A stretch of 64,000 nt of DNA from NCBI GenBank assembly GCA_027627225.1, contig JAPFQT010000087.1, positions 789,001 through 853,000 of the forward strand, written 5' to 3'. Positions 1 to 13,656 of the stretch are shown here, in pieces. The number at the start of each line of letters is the position of its first letter. Position 1 is the stretch's first letter. The notes under the pieces were generated by a model. The model worked only from the letters and a program-made list of their open reading frames with translations, was not told where the DNA came from and searched no databases. The position numbers were made by a program, and so were the translations under genes. Source of the stretch: Congeria kusceri (lineage: Eukaryota; Mollusca; Bivalvia; Myida; Dreissenidae).

Positions 1-3000
1 TAATAATTTCCGTATAGTGAAAACATCGTTTTACTGCGTTGAATTTACATAATTAACGTAAGAAATATGCAAAGAAAAATGAAAATGATCTTTTCACCTA
101 TCCAAACTTAAAATCGTCCGGAGGAAGTGGCCTACAGCAAGTCACAAACAGCAAGTCACACTTGAGACCCACGTGTGAACAGCGCCGTTGTGCGGGAACA
201 GTCTCAATTAATAATCTAAAGTTTAAAATAAGCATTGAAGAGTAATTCCCGTACTTGAAATTGAATTTTAAAGTTATGGAAGTTCACAACGATAATAATT
301 AGATCTACATGTATGAAAACCGCAATGACATCCACTTTTCTTGATTATTTTAGACGTTATCTGCAAACGCCCACGCCATGACCGATTTGCCTCGAAAAAA
401 AGTTACGGTTGGCGGTAAAAAAACAGGGTCGGACGGGTAACCTGAAACAAACCTAATTTTTACTTAGGCCTTATGTACAGTTTTGCATTAACTTTTCTAG
501 GAAGATTGCAAATGTGTCAATGAACAATGATTTGATTGTGGTGGTGATCTGGAGCATGTATGGATACAGGAATTTTTTTAAGGAATCCTTATTAATAAAA
601 AAATTGCCAAATTATTCTGTGTAACTCATAAGTTGCATACCATATGGGGGAATGAGCCGTCTTGGTGGAGGTCTGCGAGTGTCTTTTGTTGTTTCTGCAT
701 TTTGGTTTCCTCTATTTACATGTGTAGATTGAAGTAGTTGAAGATTTTCACGCTTGTAGTCCAAGATTGCTTGAAAACGATGAATATGAACAGGGTATTT
801 ATTAAATATTATATGCATCCAATATATTATATTGCCTATCAACTCTTTCAATATGGTTTGCATGGTCTAACTATATCACGGTGCAGAATGCTGTTAAATA
901 AACTTATTAGACACTAGGAATGGTACTCCTATAAATACGAGTTTGGTATTGTTTTTCAAAAATATTTTCCCTGCATTTTTAATGTTTTTCATATTTATTT
1001 TTTTTAAATACCAATCTTACCTGGTTAAATGTCAGTATCCAATAGCATTTGCAATTATGAATTCATGTTTTACAACTCAAATATTTATACTATAGTAACA
1101 GTTTTCACAATAATTTTTTTTGAAGGACTTGCCCATTCGGGCATTGGCCATACAACCTCAACTTGCCCGAATAATAATGCTAACTGCGACAAACTATGTT
1201 ATTTCAGCATGTAAAAGTAGCGACAGAAATTTGATTGCGGCAATATGTGCTTCTCTAGCAAATTGTTCTATTAAATATATGGTCTTTCATCGGTCTGTGA
1301 CTCGTATATTAGCAACGGTATAGCATTACTTGTAAGCCTCTGGTTCCCAATATTTAGCTTCTTTTTATATGGGCAATATTGTCTAGTTAAAGCGAATTTA
1401 GCCCTATGTAAAAGGTGACACTCAATTTGTTGCATGTCTTACTAATTAGATTTAGGACTATCGTGGTTAAGGTCATCAGATTCTATTCATTTATTGGGAA
1501 TTTTTGCCCACATAAAGTTACTCAAATCCATATTTACCAAGGGCCGAACAAGTAGTGCTACCGCGAGTAATTCAGAGCCAGGTTCAAGTAAATTGCTCTG
1601 CATCCAACATCTAGTGCCTGTTGTTAGACTTTCTTGTTCTGGTCACTTCAGGTACTGTATTGTAAAATTGACGAATACTGTGTTTCGAGTTTCAATTATT
1701 AAAAATTCATGTCAACTCTGTTTCTCGGTGCTATTCGTTTCAATATTGTATATGAACATAAAATAAATTAATAGTTACCTTTGTCACGTCCTAATAAATT
1801 ACTAAATCCATTTATGAACTGTAAGCGTAACATATGTGTTGACATTTCCACCATTTTACCGGAAGTTGCAGTTCAATGTGATCCTATAACTGCTCCATCC
1901 CAAGAAAAAATGGTCTAAAGACCATTCGGTTCAGATATTCATTAAACATCAAACATACGCCGTCGTCTTCGACAAAATTCATGTTTTTTCTTTTAATTCT
2001 ATTATGGTGGACATGATAAATATTATAACAAAATATAATACAACAATAAACACAACGTTTCTTAGTTTTTCTGTTTAATTATTATATAATATGCATAATA
2101 TAATAACTATTTTATAGTATAAGCTTACCATGTCATATGGATGTTTCAAATCAAAACACATTTGATGTATATATACAAGTGGACAAAATAACTAATACTG
2201 GAAGCAATCTAAAACTAATTGTGTTAACATAAATAAATAGCATCAACCACTTTTGTAAAGTCAGCAAAATATTAACGAAACATCCAATATTAACTGAAAA
2301 AATAGTACCGGTATTTATTGTATTTTTTATAAACCTAACACAGAAATGTATGAACATATTATACACGTTTCATAGAATCCAGTGGAAAAGTAGATTCTAT
2401 CTAAGGCCATACAAATTTGATTCTATCTTTAGCTAGCACCCCCATGACATTTCGAAACCTACCAACCAGGCAGGAAACGAGTGGATAAAAAAAATCTTTC
2501 ACAACTTATTCATGACCGTGGTACAAACTTAAGCAAATGTTAACTTGCAAAACGGTAATATATCATCTTCATATTGGGAACCTACAGTATTTTAACTGTG
2601 TAAATTTACTAGTTCCATGTTTTTACAAATATTGGTAAAAAACTTCTTTTTTTCCAATTTGTCTTTTTTTTTCATTCAGGCATTCGAAAACGTACAAGCC
2701 CGATGACGCTAAACAAAGAATAAAATTGTTATGGCTTAACAATGAAAGCAATTAAAACAAAAATTGTACTAACAAACGTATACAATTTTCACTTTTTCTT
2801 CTATTAAGTAAAATAACATTCGGAGAGCGCAGACCTGTCCCAAGATAACATTGGAACTGTTCATTGATAGGTTAACTCCATTATCCAATGTCTCATTAAA
2901 AATATCCTGGATCCTATCTGATTGACGAAAAGACAATTTTCCAACCTTTGGTCACATATTCCACAAATAAAACAATAGTGTTTATAAAGGAGCGAAATAA

Positions 3001-3655
3001 CACTAAGGACATAGACATGTACTGTATATACTAGTACCGTTTCTTTAATGAGTAATTAGCAGTTGAAATTGACAAAATATTAAGCGTTTGTAACGTTCTA
3101 CGATAGGATAATTTTGAGTGTTTGTTGTTTTCCTGACAACACATGGATCACTTACATAAAAGTAAAAAATGCAGTGGCAGCAACTTTTTTTCTTTTCTTA
3201 ATTTTAATTTTTAGTTCCGATGTTTAAATCTGTCAATCTAAGGTATTTAATGGCATACTTTAAAAAAAATCTGTGAACAAGCCTCTTTAACCTTCCAAGA
3301 AACTTGCATTCAAATCCATCATAACTTTTTGCGTAAGGTTATGTTTAAAACTAAGATATAGACAGACAAACAAACAAAAGCCAGCAACAACATTACCAAC
3401 TTGGCAGAGTTAAAATAAAAGTTTGGGTGAAGTTTACAAACTTAACCTATAAAAGAAACTATCAAATTAATCATCTAAAGCATTGATAAAGTAACAATAA
3501 AATCAATGAATGTCCGAAATTCTTCTAAGAAAAGTAAAACAATCAACACCATTATAACAAGTTCTAACAGCATCAACAACAGTAGCAACAACACAAGTCA
3601 TTTTAGTTGTACCTTCATGTGTAGTGTTTGTAGTTGTGGTGTTAATGTTAATTTA
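1..3655. other. AT-rich DNA without a supportable gene (copy A, left)
   Basis: Mostly AT-rich, with no frame that is both long and conserved. A minus-strand frame at 612-863 (83 codons) persists in copy B, but both base differences there change an amino acid. A short inverted repeat (ttcgggca near 1136, tgcccgaa near 1165) lies in a T-rich context. The tail (about 3270-3375) contains a cagacaaacaaac stretch like those found in interspersed repeats. I see no promoter, RNA gene or recognisable transposase. Confidence 0.6.
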
Positions 3656-4020
3656 TATTAGTAATAGTTGTAATAGTAGTAGTAAATGCAAAAGCAGGAG
3701 TAGCAATAGAAGCAGCGTAAGGAGCAGAAACAATAGCAGCAACAGCGGCAAGAGGACCAGCAGCAGCTGTATAGTTAGTAGTAGTATTAATAGCTGTACG
3801 AGCAACAGCAAAAGTAGCAGCAGCAGCTCCAGCAGTAGATGCAATAGCAGCAACAGTAGATGTCACATCAACAGCAGCAGCAGTTGTAACAGTAGTGGCA
3901 GCTGCAACAGTGGTAGCAGTTGTAACAGCAGCAGCAGTAGCAGCAACAGTAGCAGTAGTAGCTGCTGCAGCAGTAGTAGCACAAGTAGTTGCTGAGGTAG
4001 TAGGCGTAGCAGCAGCTGTC
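3656..4020. repeat. Compound AGC/AGT/AAC triplet tract (copy A)
   Basis: The tract is a mosaic of agc, agt, aac and gta triplets. Read forward it gives a Ser/Asn-rich frame, and read in reverse it gives Leu-rich and Ala/Thr-rich frames. All three follow from triplet composition. The same tract sits at 23638-24002 in copy B with only a few changes. Confidence 0.85.
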
Positions 4021-4378
4021 GCAATTGAAAAAATCTATATTTTATTTGATTAATAAAACTACATTTATTTTTGTTTGGAAATTTTATTTTCATTTAATTT
4101 CATGTGTTAGTTTTTTATGTAATGTTACATATTGACGTCCTACTGATTTTAACCATTTAAAAGTCTTTTTCTCGGCATACAAGGCTAGCCAGACCAGAGG
4201 CACCGTCTACCCTACACAACACTAACCACACCTCTCTCCCAAGTCTCCCCTCACTCTCACAGCAACTACTCGGGCCATCTGGTCTCCTTGTTTAGCCTAC
4301 CCTAGTTTTATATTGTTATTACTTTAATTATTAGTTTTGTAAGTATTCATTGTTTATTTATTTATTTATTTTGTAAAT

Positions 4379-4640
4379 TTATTATTATTATTATTATTAT
4401 TATTTCTATCATTATTATTGTTGTTATTAGCGACAGTAGTTGCATCTGCAGCAGAAGTAACTATAGCAGCTTCATTGGCAGTTGCAGCTGTAGTAGTATC
4501 TACAGCAGTAGCAGTAGGCGCAGCAGCAGCAGCTAATGTAGATGTTAATGGAAGCAGTAATAATGTTAGCAGACGTAATAATAGTAATAAGTAGTAGTAG
4601 TAGTAGAAGTAGCTGTTGCTGTTGTTATTGATGATGTAGT
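4379..4640. repeat. ATT microsatellite followed by GCA/GTA triplet tract (copy A)
   Basis: An (att)n run near 4380-4406 is followed by gcagcagtag-type triplets to about 4610. It is preceded by a tttattta tetranucleotide run. Copy B carries extra units here (gcagcagtaggc repeated), so this tract has changed length since the copies separated. Confidence 0.75.
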
Positions 4641-5857
4641 TCTAGCAATATGTTGTTGTTCTGGTAAACTATGTTGCTGGTTTGGTTGTGTTGTTGGCAG
4701 CTGCTTAGTATTTGCATTGTTTCATTAATTTGTATTTCATCTCTTACACGTAGTACAAAAAATTAACGTTCATATTGATAGAAATACTAAAACACACAAA
4801 GTGTAACAATTAAAATTTCAACGTGTAATTAAAGCCTCAAAATCTGCATTGAGCATACAAATTAACTTTAAAATATATTATTCTGTGAACGTAATTAAGC
4901 CTTTCCTGAACACAATTTCTTCGTTCGTATAGTATTCCGTACAACGTAAGATTTAACACTACTTAATAAAAAGCAACAAAAAAAACACGCCAACCATTTA
5001 AAAAATCAGCATCGAGTTATTCAGCATGTAAAATATGTCAAATGTTTTTAGTCGTCAAAAACTATGGTTTTGTAAATATATTTCATATCTGCATTTGTTT
5101 TTCTATTGTTGAAAATATGGATATTGAATACGGATTCGGTGTCTTTAATCTGTAAGTAAATCAGTAATGTAGAATTCAATAATACACATTAACTAGTAAC
5201 ACGTTATGCCATGTTGCATTGTTCAATGCTGAGCTTAAGAACATATCCATACGTAACACAATTGTTACTATTAACAGCTCGAAATTGCATTAAAAAAGGT
5301 TATTACAACTGTTGAATTATATAAACGCTGTATTTGTTATAAATAACACGTCGAGCATTGATAGAAACAAATAATATCTACAATATACACATATTTTTAG
5401 AAATGGGTAATGTTTCAATATTTTCAATAGTTATGTTATTTCAAATCGTTTTCGTATTTACAATCCAAATTTTTGTTGTTACGTTGGAAATGTGAAGACC
5501 ATATTTCGCACAAGTCTAACTTCGAATTTCAATGTTTCCAATGACGTGGAAAATACTAGCATAACATTTATCACGTAGATAAATGGCCATGTATTGGTTT
5601 GATTTCGTCAATAAACTATCGGTTCATCTGTATTTTACGAAGCGATCATATGTTGTTCTTACATTTCGGATTGGTACATATTAATTAATTGTCCGTTTAC
5701 ATTTGCTGTTCTTCAATTGACAGAGTGTTCCATCATTTGTTGTTCTTCCTTCTGTTTTGGAATTCAATTCTGCTCTTCCATTCAGAAAATGTCTGCAAAA
5801 AAGAAATAAGATATACACCAATTTCGATTTTGTTTCCAATGTGTGAATTTTAAAAGT
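4641..5857. other. AT-rich DNA without recognisable features (copy A)
   Basis: I see nothing that supports a gene, an RNA or a named mobile element. The matching B segment (24661-25847) has small indels, including the loss of a short stretch near 5375-5395 of A. Confidence 0.5.
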
Positions 5858-5938
5858 TATCATCATCATCAGCAGCAGCAGCAGCATCGTCATCATCGTC
5901 GTCATTGACGTCGTCATCGTCATCGTCGTTGTTTCTAG
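5858..5938. repeat. CAT/CAG/CGT triplet tract next to the satellite (copy A)
   Basis: Runs of cat, cag and cgt triplets end about 50 bp before the 60-bp array begins. It yields a Met/Thr-rich minus-strand frame only because of the triplet period. It is present in B at 25848-25924, one cag shorter. Confidence 0.8.
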
Positions 5939-5990
5939 CAACAACAGGATGAAGCCGTGCCTCATCGTTAAACATTTATATGCTTGTCAA

Positions 5991-8900
5991 ATATTGTACC
6001 AACACTCAATAATGCTTTGCATGGCATCGCATTCTTACAGCTTTGTATAAATATTGTACCAACACTCAATAATGCTTTGCATGGCATCGCATTCTTACAG
6101 CTTTGTATAAATATTGTACCAACACTCAATAATGCTTTGCATGGCATCGCATTCTTACAGCTTTGTATAAATATTGTACCAACACTCAATAATGCTTTGC
6201 ATGGCATCGCATTCTTACAGCTTTGTATAAATATTGTACCAACACTCAATAATGCTTTGCATGGCATCGCATTCTTACAGCTTTGTATAAATATTGTACC
6301 AACACTCAATAATGCTTTGCATGGCATCGCATTCTTACAGCTTTGTATAAATATTGTACCAACACTCAATAATGCTTTGCATGGCATCGCATTCTTACAG
6401 CTTTGTATAAATATTGTACCAACACTCAATAATGCTTTGCATGGCATCGCATTCTTACAGCTTTGTATAAATATTGTACCAACACTCAATAATGCTTTGC
6501 ATGGCATCGCATTCTTACAGCTTTGTATAAATATTGTACCAACACTCAATAATGCTTTGCATGGCATCGCATTCTTACAGCTTTGTATAAATATTGTACC
6601 AACACTCAATAATGCTTTGCATGGCATCGCATTCTTACAGCTTTGTATAAATATTGTACCAACACTCAATAATGCTTTGCATGGCATCGCATTCTTACAG
6701 CTTTGTATAAATATTGTACCAACACTCAATAATGCTTTGCATGGCATCGCATTCTTACAGCTTTGTATAAATATTGTACCAACACTCAATAATGCTTTGC
6801 ATGGCATCGCATTCTTACAGCTTTGTATAAATATTGTACCAACACTCAATAATGCTTTGCATGGCATCGCATTCTTACAGCTTTGTATAAATATTGTACC
6901 AACACTCAATAATGCTTTGCATGGCATCGCATTCTTACAGCTTTGTATAAATATTGTACCAACACTCAATAATGCTTTGCATGGCATCGCATTCTTACAG
7001 CTTTGTATAAATATTGTACCAACACTCAATAATGCTTTGCATGGCATCGCATTCTTACAGCTTTGTATAAATATTGTACCAACACTCAATAATGCTTTGC
7101 ATGGCATCGCATTCTTACAGCTTTGTATAAATATTGTACCAACACTCAATAATGCTTTGCATGGCATCGCATTCTTACAGCTTTGTATAAATATTGTACC
7201 AACACTCAATAATGCTTTGCATGGCATCGCATTCTTACAGCTTTGTATAAATATTGTACCAACACTCAATAATGCTTTGCATGGCATCGCATTCTTACAG
7301 CTTTGTATAAATATTGTACCAACACTCAATAATGCTTTGCATGGCATCGCATTCTTACAGCTTTGTATAAATATTGTACCAACACTCAATAATGCTTTGC
7401 ATGGCATCGCATTCTTACAGCTTTGTATAAATATTGTACCAACACTCAATAATGCTTTGCATGGCATCGCATTCTTACAGCTTTGTATAAATATTGTACC
7501 AACACTCAATAATGCTTTGCATGGCATCGCATTCTTACAGCTTTGTATAAATATTGTACCAACACTCAATAATGCTTTGCATGGCATCGCATTCTTACAG
7601 CTTTGTATAAATATTGTACCAACACTCAATAATGCTTTGCATGGCATCGCATTCTTACAGCTTTGTATAAATATTGTACCAACACTCAATAATGCTTTGC
7701 ATGGCATCGCATTCTTACAGCTTTGTATAAATATTGTACCAACACTCAATAATGCTTTGCATGGCATCGCATTCTTACAGCTTTGTATAAATATTGTACC
7801 AACACTCAATAATGCTTTGCATGGCATCGCATTCTTACAGCTTTGTATAAATATTGTACCAACACTCAATAATGCTTTGCATGGCATCGCATTCTTACAG
7901 CTTTGTATAAATATTGTACCAACACTCAATAATGCTTTGCATGGCATCGCATTCTTACAGCTTTGTATAAATATTGTACCAACACTCAATAATGCTTTGC
8001 ATGGCATCGCATTCTTACAGCTTTGTATAAATATTGTACCAACACTCAATAATGCTTTGCATGGCATCGCATTCTTACAGCTTTGTATAAATATTGTACC
8101 AACACTCAATAATGCTTTGCATGGCATCGCATTCTTACAGCTTTGTATAAATATTGTACCAACACTCAATAATGCTTTGCATGGCATCGCATTCTTACAG
8201 CTTTGTATAAATATTGTACCAACACTCAATAATGCTTTGCATGGCATCGCATTCTTACAGCTTTGTATAAATATTGTACCAACACTCAATAATGCTTTGC
8301 ATGGCATCGCATTCTTACAGCTTTGTATAAATATTGTACCAACACTCAATAATGCTTTGCATGGCATCGCATTCTTACAGCTTTGTATAAATATTGTACC
8401 AACACTCAATAATGCTTTGCATGGCATCGCATTCTTACAGCTTTGTATAAATATTGTACCAACACTCAATAATGCTTTGCATGGCATCGCATTCTTACAG
8501 CTTTGTATAAATATTGTACCAACACTCAATAATGCTTTGCATGGCATCGCATTCTTACAGCTTTGTATAAATATTGTACCAACACTCAATAATGCTTTGC
8601 ATGGCATCGCATTCTTACAGCTTTGTATAAATATTGTACCAACACTCAATAATGCTTTGCATGGCATCGCATTCTTACAGCTTTGTATAAATATTGTACC
8701 AACACTCAATAATGCTTTGCATGGCATCGCATTCTTACAGCTTTGTATAAATATTGTACCAACACTCAATAATGCTTTGCATGGCATCGCATTCTTACAG
8801 CTTTGTATAAATATTGTACCAACACTCAATAATGCTTTGCATGGCATCGCATTCTTACAGCTTTGTATAAATATTGTACCAACACTCAATAATGCTTTGC

Positions 8901-11900
8901 ATGGCATCGCATTCTTACAGCTTTGTATAAATATTGTACCAACACTCAATAATGCTTTGCATGGCATCGCATTCTTACAGCTTTGTATAAATATTGTACC
9001 AACACTCAATAATGCTTTGCATGGCATCGCATTCTTACAGCTTTGTATAAATATTGTACCAACACTCAATAATGCTTTGCATGGCATCGCATTCTTACAG
9101 CTTTGTATAAATATTGTACCAACACTCAATAATGCTTTGCATGGCATCGCATTCTTACAGCTTTGTATAAATATTGTACCAACACTCAATAATGCTTTGC
9201 ATGGCATCGCATTCTTACAGCTTTGTATAAATATTGTACCAACACTCAATAATGCTTTGCATGGCATCGCATTCTTACAGCTTTGTATAAATATTGTACC
9301 AACACTCAATAATGCTTTGCATGGCATCGCATTCTTACAGCTTTGTATAAATATTGTACCAACACTCAATAATGCTTTGCATGGCATCGCATTCTTACAG
9401 CTTTGTATAAATATTGTACCAACACTCAATAATGCTTTGCATGGCATCGCATTCTTACAGCTTTGTATAAATATTGTACCAACACTCAATAATGCTTTGC
9501 ATGGCATCGCATTCTTACAGCTTTGTATAAATATTGTACCAACACTCAATAATGCTTTGCATGGCATCGCATTCTTACAGCTTTGTATAAATATTGTACC
9601 AACACTCAATAATGCTTTGCATGGCATCGCATTCTTACAGCTTTGTATAAATATTGTACCAACACTCAATAATGCTTTGCATGGCATCGCATTCTTACAG
9701 CTTTGTATAAATATTGTACCAACACTCAATAATGCTTTGCATGGCATCGCATTCTTACAGCTTTGTATAAATATTGTACCAACACTCAATAATGCTTTGC
9801 ATGGCATCGCATTCTTACAGCTTTGTATAAATATTGTACCAACACTCAATAATGCTTTGCATGGCATCGCATTCTTACAGCTTTGTATAAATATTGTACC
9901 AACACTCAATAATGCTTTGCATGGCATCGCATTCTTACAGCTTTGTATAAATATTGTACCAACACTCAATAATGCTTTGCATGGCATCGCATTCTTACAG
10001 CTTTGTATAAATATTGTACCAACACTCAATAATGCTTTGCATGGCATCGCATTCTTACAGCTTTGTATAAATATTGTACCAACACTCAATAATGCTTTGC
10101 ATGGCATCGCATTCTTACAGCTTTGTATAAATATTGTACCAACACTCAATAATGCTTTGCATGGCATCGCATTCTTACAGCTTTGTATAAATATTGTACC
10201 AACACTCAATAATGCTTTGCATGGCATCGCATTCTTACAGCTTTGTATAAATATTGTACCAACACTCAATAATGCTTTGCATGGCATCGCATTCTTACAG
10301 CTTTGTATAAATATTGTACCAACACTCAATAATGCTTTGCATGGCATCGCATTCTTACAGCTTTGTATAAATATTGTACCAACACTCAATAATGCTTTGC
10401 ATGGCATCGCATTCTTACAGCTTTGTATAAATATTGTACCAACACTCAATAATGCTTTGCATGGCATCGCATTCTTACAGCTTTGTATAAATATTGTACC
10501 AACACTCAATAATGCTTTGCATGGCATCGCATTCTTACAGCTTTGTATAAATATTGTACCAACACTCAATAATGCTTTGCATGGCATCGCATTCTTACAG
10601 CTTTGTATAAATATTGTACCAACACTCAATAATGCTTTGCATGGCATCGCATTCTTACAGCTTTGTATAAATATTGTACCAACACTCAATAATGCTTTGC
10701 ATGGCATCGCATTCTTACAGCTTTGTATAAATATTGTACCAACACTCAATAATGCTTTGCATGGCATCGCATTCTTACAGCTTTGTATAAATATTGTACC
10801 AACACTCAATAATGCTTTGCATGGCATCGCATTCTTACAGCTTTGTATAAATATTGTACCAACACTCAATAATGCTTTGCATGGCATCGCATTCTTACAG
10901 CTTTGTATAAATATTGTACCAACACTCAATAATGCTTTGCATGGCATCGCATTCTTACAGCTTTGTATAAATATTGTACCAACACTCAATAATGCTTTGC
11001 ATGGCATCGCATTCTTACAGCTTTGTATAAATATTGTACCAACACTCAATAATGCTTTGCATGGCATCGCATTCTTACAGCTTTGTATAAATATTGTACC
11101 AACACTCAATAATGCTTTGCATGGCATCGCATTCTTACAGCTTTGTATAAATATTGTACCAACACTCAATAATGCTTTGCATGGCATCGCATTCTTACAG
11201 CTTTGTATAAATATTGTACCAACACTCAATAATGCTTTGCATGGCATCGCATTCTTACAGCTTTGTATAAATATTGTACCAACACTCAATAATGCTTTGC
11301 ATGGCATCGCATTCTTACAGCTTTGTATAAATATTGTACCAACACTCAATAATGCTTTGCATGGCATCGCATTCTTACAGCTTTGTATAAATATTGTACC
11401 AACACTCAATAATGCTTTGCATGGCATCGCATTCTTACAGCTTTGTATAAATATTGTACCAACACTCAATAATGCTTTGCATGGCATCGCATTCTTACAG
11501 CTTTGTATAAATATTGTACCAACACTCAATAATGCTTTGCATGGCATCGCATTCTTACAGCTTTGTATAAATATTGTACCAACACTCAATAATGCTTTGC
11601 ATGGCATCGCATTCTTACAGCTTTGTATAAATATTGTACCAACACTCAATAATGCTTTGCATGGCATCGCATTCTTACAGCTTTGTATAAATATTGTACC
11701 AACACTCAATAATGCTTTGCATGGCATCGCATTCTTACAGCTTTGTATAAATATTGTACCAACACTCAATAATGCTTTGCATGGCATCGCATTCTTACAG
11801 CTTTGTATAAATATTGTACCAACACTCAATAATGCTTTGCATGGCATCGCATTCTTACAGCTTTGTATAAATATTGTACCAACACTCAATAATGCTTTGC

Positions 11901-12950
11901 ATGGCATCGCATTCTTACAGCTTTGTATAAATATTGTACCAACACTCAATAATGCTTTGCATGGCATCGCATTCTTACAGCTTTGTATAAATATTGTACC
12001 AACACTCAATAATGCTTTGCATGGCATCGCATTCTTACAGCTTTGTATAAATATTGTACCAACACTCAATAATGCTTTGCATGGCATCGCATTCTTACAG
12101 CTTTGTATAAATATTGTACCAACACTCAATAATGCTTTGCATGGCATCGCATTCTTACAGCTTTGTATAAATATTGTACCAACACTCAATAATGCTTTGC
12201 ATGGCATCGCATTCTTACAGCTTTGTATAAATATTGTACCAACACTCAATAATGCTTTGCATGGCATCGCATTCTTACAGCTTTGTATAAATATTGTACC
12301 AACACTCAATAATGCTTTGCATGGCATCGCATTCTTACAGCTTTGTATAAATATTGTACCAACACTCAATAATGCTTTGCATGGCATCGCATTCTTACAG
12401 CTTTGTATAAATATTGTACCAACACTCAATAATGCTTTGCATGGCATCGCATTCTTACAGCTTTGTATAAATATTGTACCAACACTCAATAATGCTTTGC
12501 ATGGCATCGCATTCTTACAGCTTTGTATAAATATTGTACCAACACTCAATAATGCTTTGCATGGCATCGCATTCTTACAGCTTTGTATAAATATTGTACC
12601 AACACTCAATAATGCTTTGCATGGCATCGCATTCTTACAGCTTTGTATAAATATTGTACCAACACTCAATAATGCTTTGCATGGCATCGCATTCTTACAG
12701 CTTTGTATAAATATTGTACCAACACTCAATAATGCTTTGCATGGCATCGCATTCTTACAGCTTTGTATAAATATTGTACCAACACTCAATAATGCTTTGC
12801 ATGGCATCGCATTCTTACAGCTTTGTATAAATATTGTACCAACACTCAATAATGCTTTGCATGGCATCGCATTCTTACAGCTTTGTATAAATATTGTACC
12901 AACACTCAATAATGCTTTGCATGGCATCGCATTCTTACAGCTTTGTATAA
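5991..12950. repeat. 60-bp tandem array, 116 apparently identical units
   Basis: The unit begins atattgtacc and ends ctttgtataa. The span is 6960 bp, exactly 116 x 60, and I found no variant unit in the displayed sequence. The left flank (gcttgtca) and right flank (ccctactaatc) match the flanks of a single unit in copy B at 25977-26036. Because 60 is divisible by three and the unit lacks stops in one frame on each strand, both strands show frames of over 2300 codons (20-residue period). These are by-products of periodicity, not proteins. No spacers lie between units, so it is not a CRISPR array. Complete homogeneity implies very recent expansion, active homogenisation or an assembly effect. 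Confidence 0.97.
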
Positions 12951-13048
12951 CCCTACTAATCATTGACAGTTTATTGTTTTCTTAATAAAGCTGCATTTTA
13001 CGTGAATTCTTGAAAATACACTTCATTACAAAATTACCATTTATGCTC

Positions 13049-13312
13049 GTCGTCTGCATCGTGCGTTGATCGTCGCCGGCACCGTCCGCAGATTGTCGCC
13101 GGCACCGTCCGCAGATTGTCGCCGGCATTGTCCGCTGATTGTCGCTGAAGTCGTCCGCCGATTGTCGCCGGCATCGTCCGCTGATTGTCGCTGGCATTGT
13201 CCGCTGATTGTCGCCGACATCGTCCGCCGACTGTCGCCGACATCGTCCGCTGGTTGTCGCCGGAATCGTCCACAGGTTGTCGCCAGCATCATCTGCTGAT
13301 TGTCGTCTTCAT
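13049..13312. repeat. 23-bp minisatellite, array 1 (copy A)
   Basis: About 11 units of 23 bp, each close to gtccgctgattgtcgc followed by cggcatc. Because 23 is not divisible by three, each strand cycles through all frames with a 23-residue super-period, producing Arg/Asp-rich frames. The 5' flank (aattaccatttatgctcgtc) and 3' flank (cactatcatcaatatca) recur around the next array. Confidence 0.9.
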
Positions 13313-13656
13313 TGAGACCACTATCATCAATATCATCTCAAGTATTATCATAACAATATCATAACATAACACTATCAAGACACAATCACCATCATCATTA
13401 TTTGTATATATCGTTACAATAATTTATTTTAAGTTTTCAATCATTCATTGTAAATTTTCTACAACAGTACATACGTTGACATACACAACAGACATTCCCA
13501 CGATTATATCGTAAGCTAACATTTTTAAATCACCGTGAACCCTGAATATCACTCTTAAATCAGTTTTAACGAATAAAGGTCTTAAAACTAAAGCAATACA
13601 TGTAGCTATGTGATATTCATGACAATACTATTTATTATATAATTACCATTTATGCT
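13313..13656. other. Flank between 23-bp arrays 1 and 2 (copy A)
   Basis: No gene seen. The first ~130 bp (cactatcatcaatatca, then aacactatcaagacacaatc) are homologous to the 3' flank of the next array, and the last ~50 bp to the 5' flank of array 1. Arrays 1 and 2 therefore belong to a duplicated flank-array-flank module. Confidence 0.75.

Noticed and set aside
354..436. Possible internal exon after ttgattattttag, ending at a gtaacc donor
   Set aside because: It is only 83 bp, with a weak donor. The copy-B version changes a lysine codon to threonine, and no neighbouring exon was found.
612..863. 83-codon minus-strand frame conserved in copy B (20600-20851)
   Set aside because: Its composition is somewhat coding-like, but the only two base differences between copies both change an amino acid. 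There is also no clear splice or poly(A) context, so it stays unsupported.
3624..3995. Ser/Asn-rich 123-codon frame, also at 23606-23977
   Set aside because: It consists of triplet repeats, and the reverse strand gives equally long Leu-rich and Ala/Thr-rich frames.
5991..12950. CRISPR-like regular array
   Set aside because: There are no variable spacers: all 60 bp of every unit repeat, the genome context is eukaryotic, and no cas-like gene is present.
5968..12985. Proteins of about 2330 residues on both strands
   Set aside because: Both frames are products of a stop-free 60-bp unit, the unexpanded locus in copy B has no such gene, and the two frames overlap almost completely on opposite strands.
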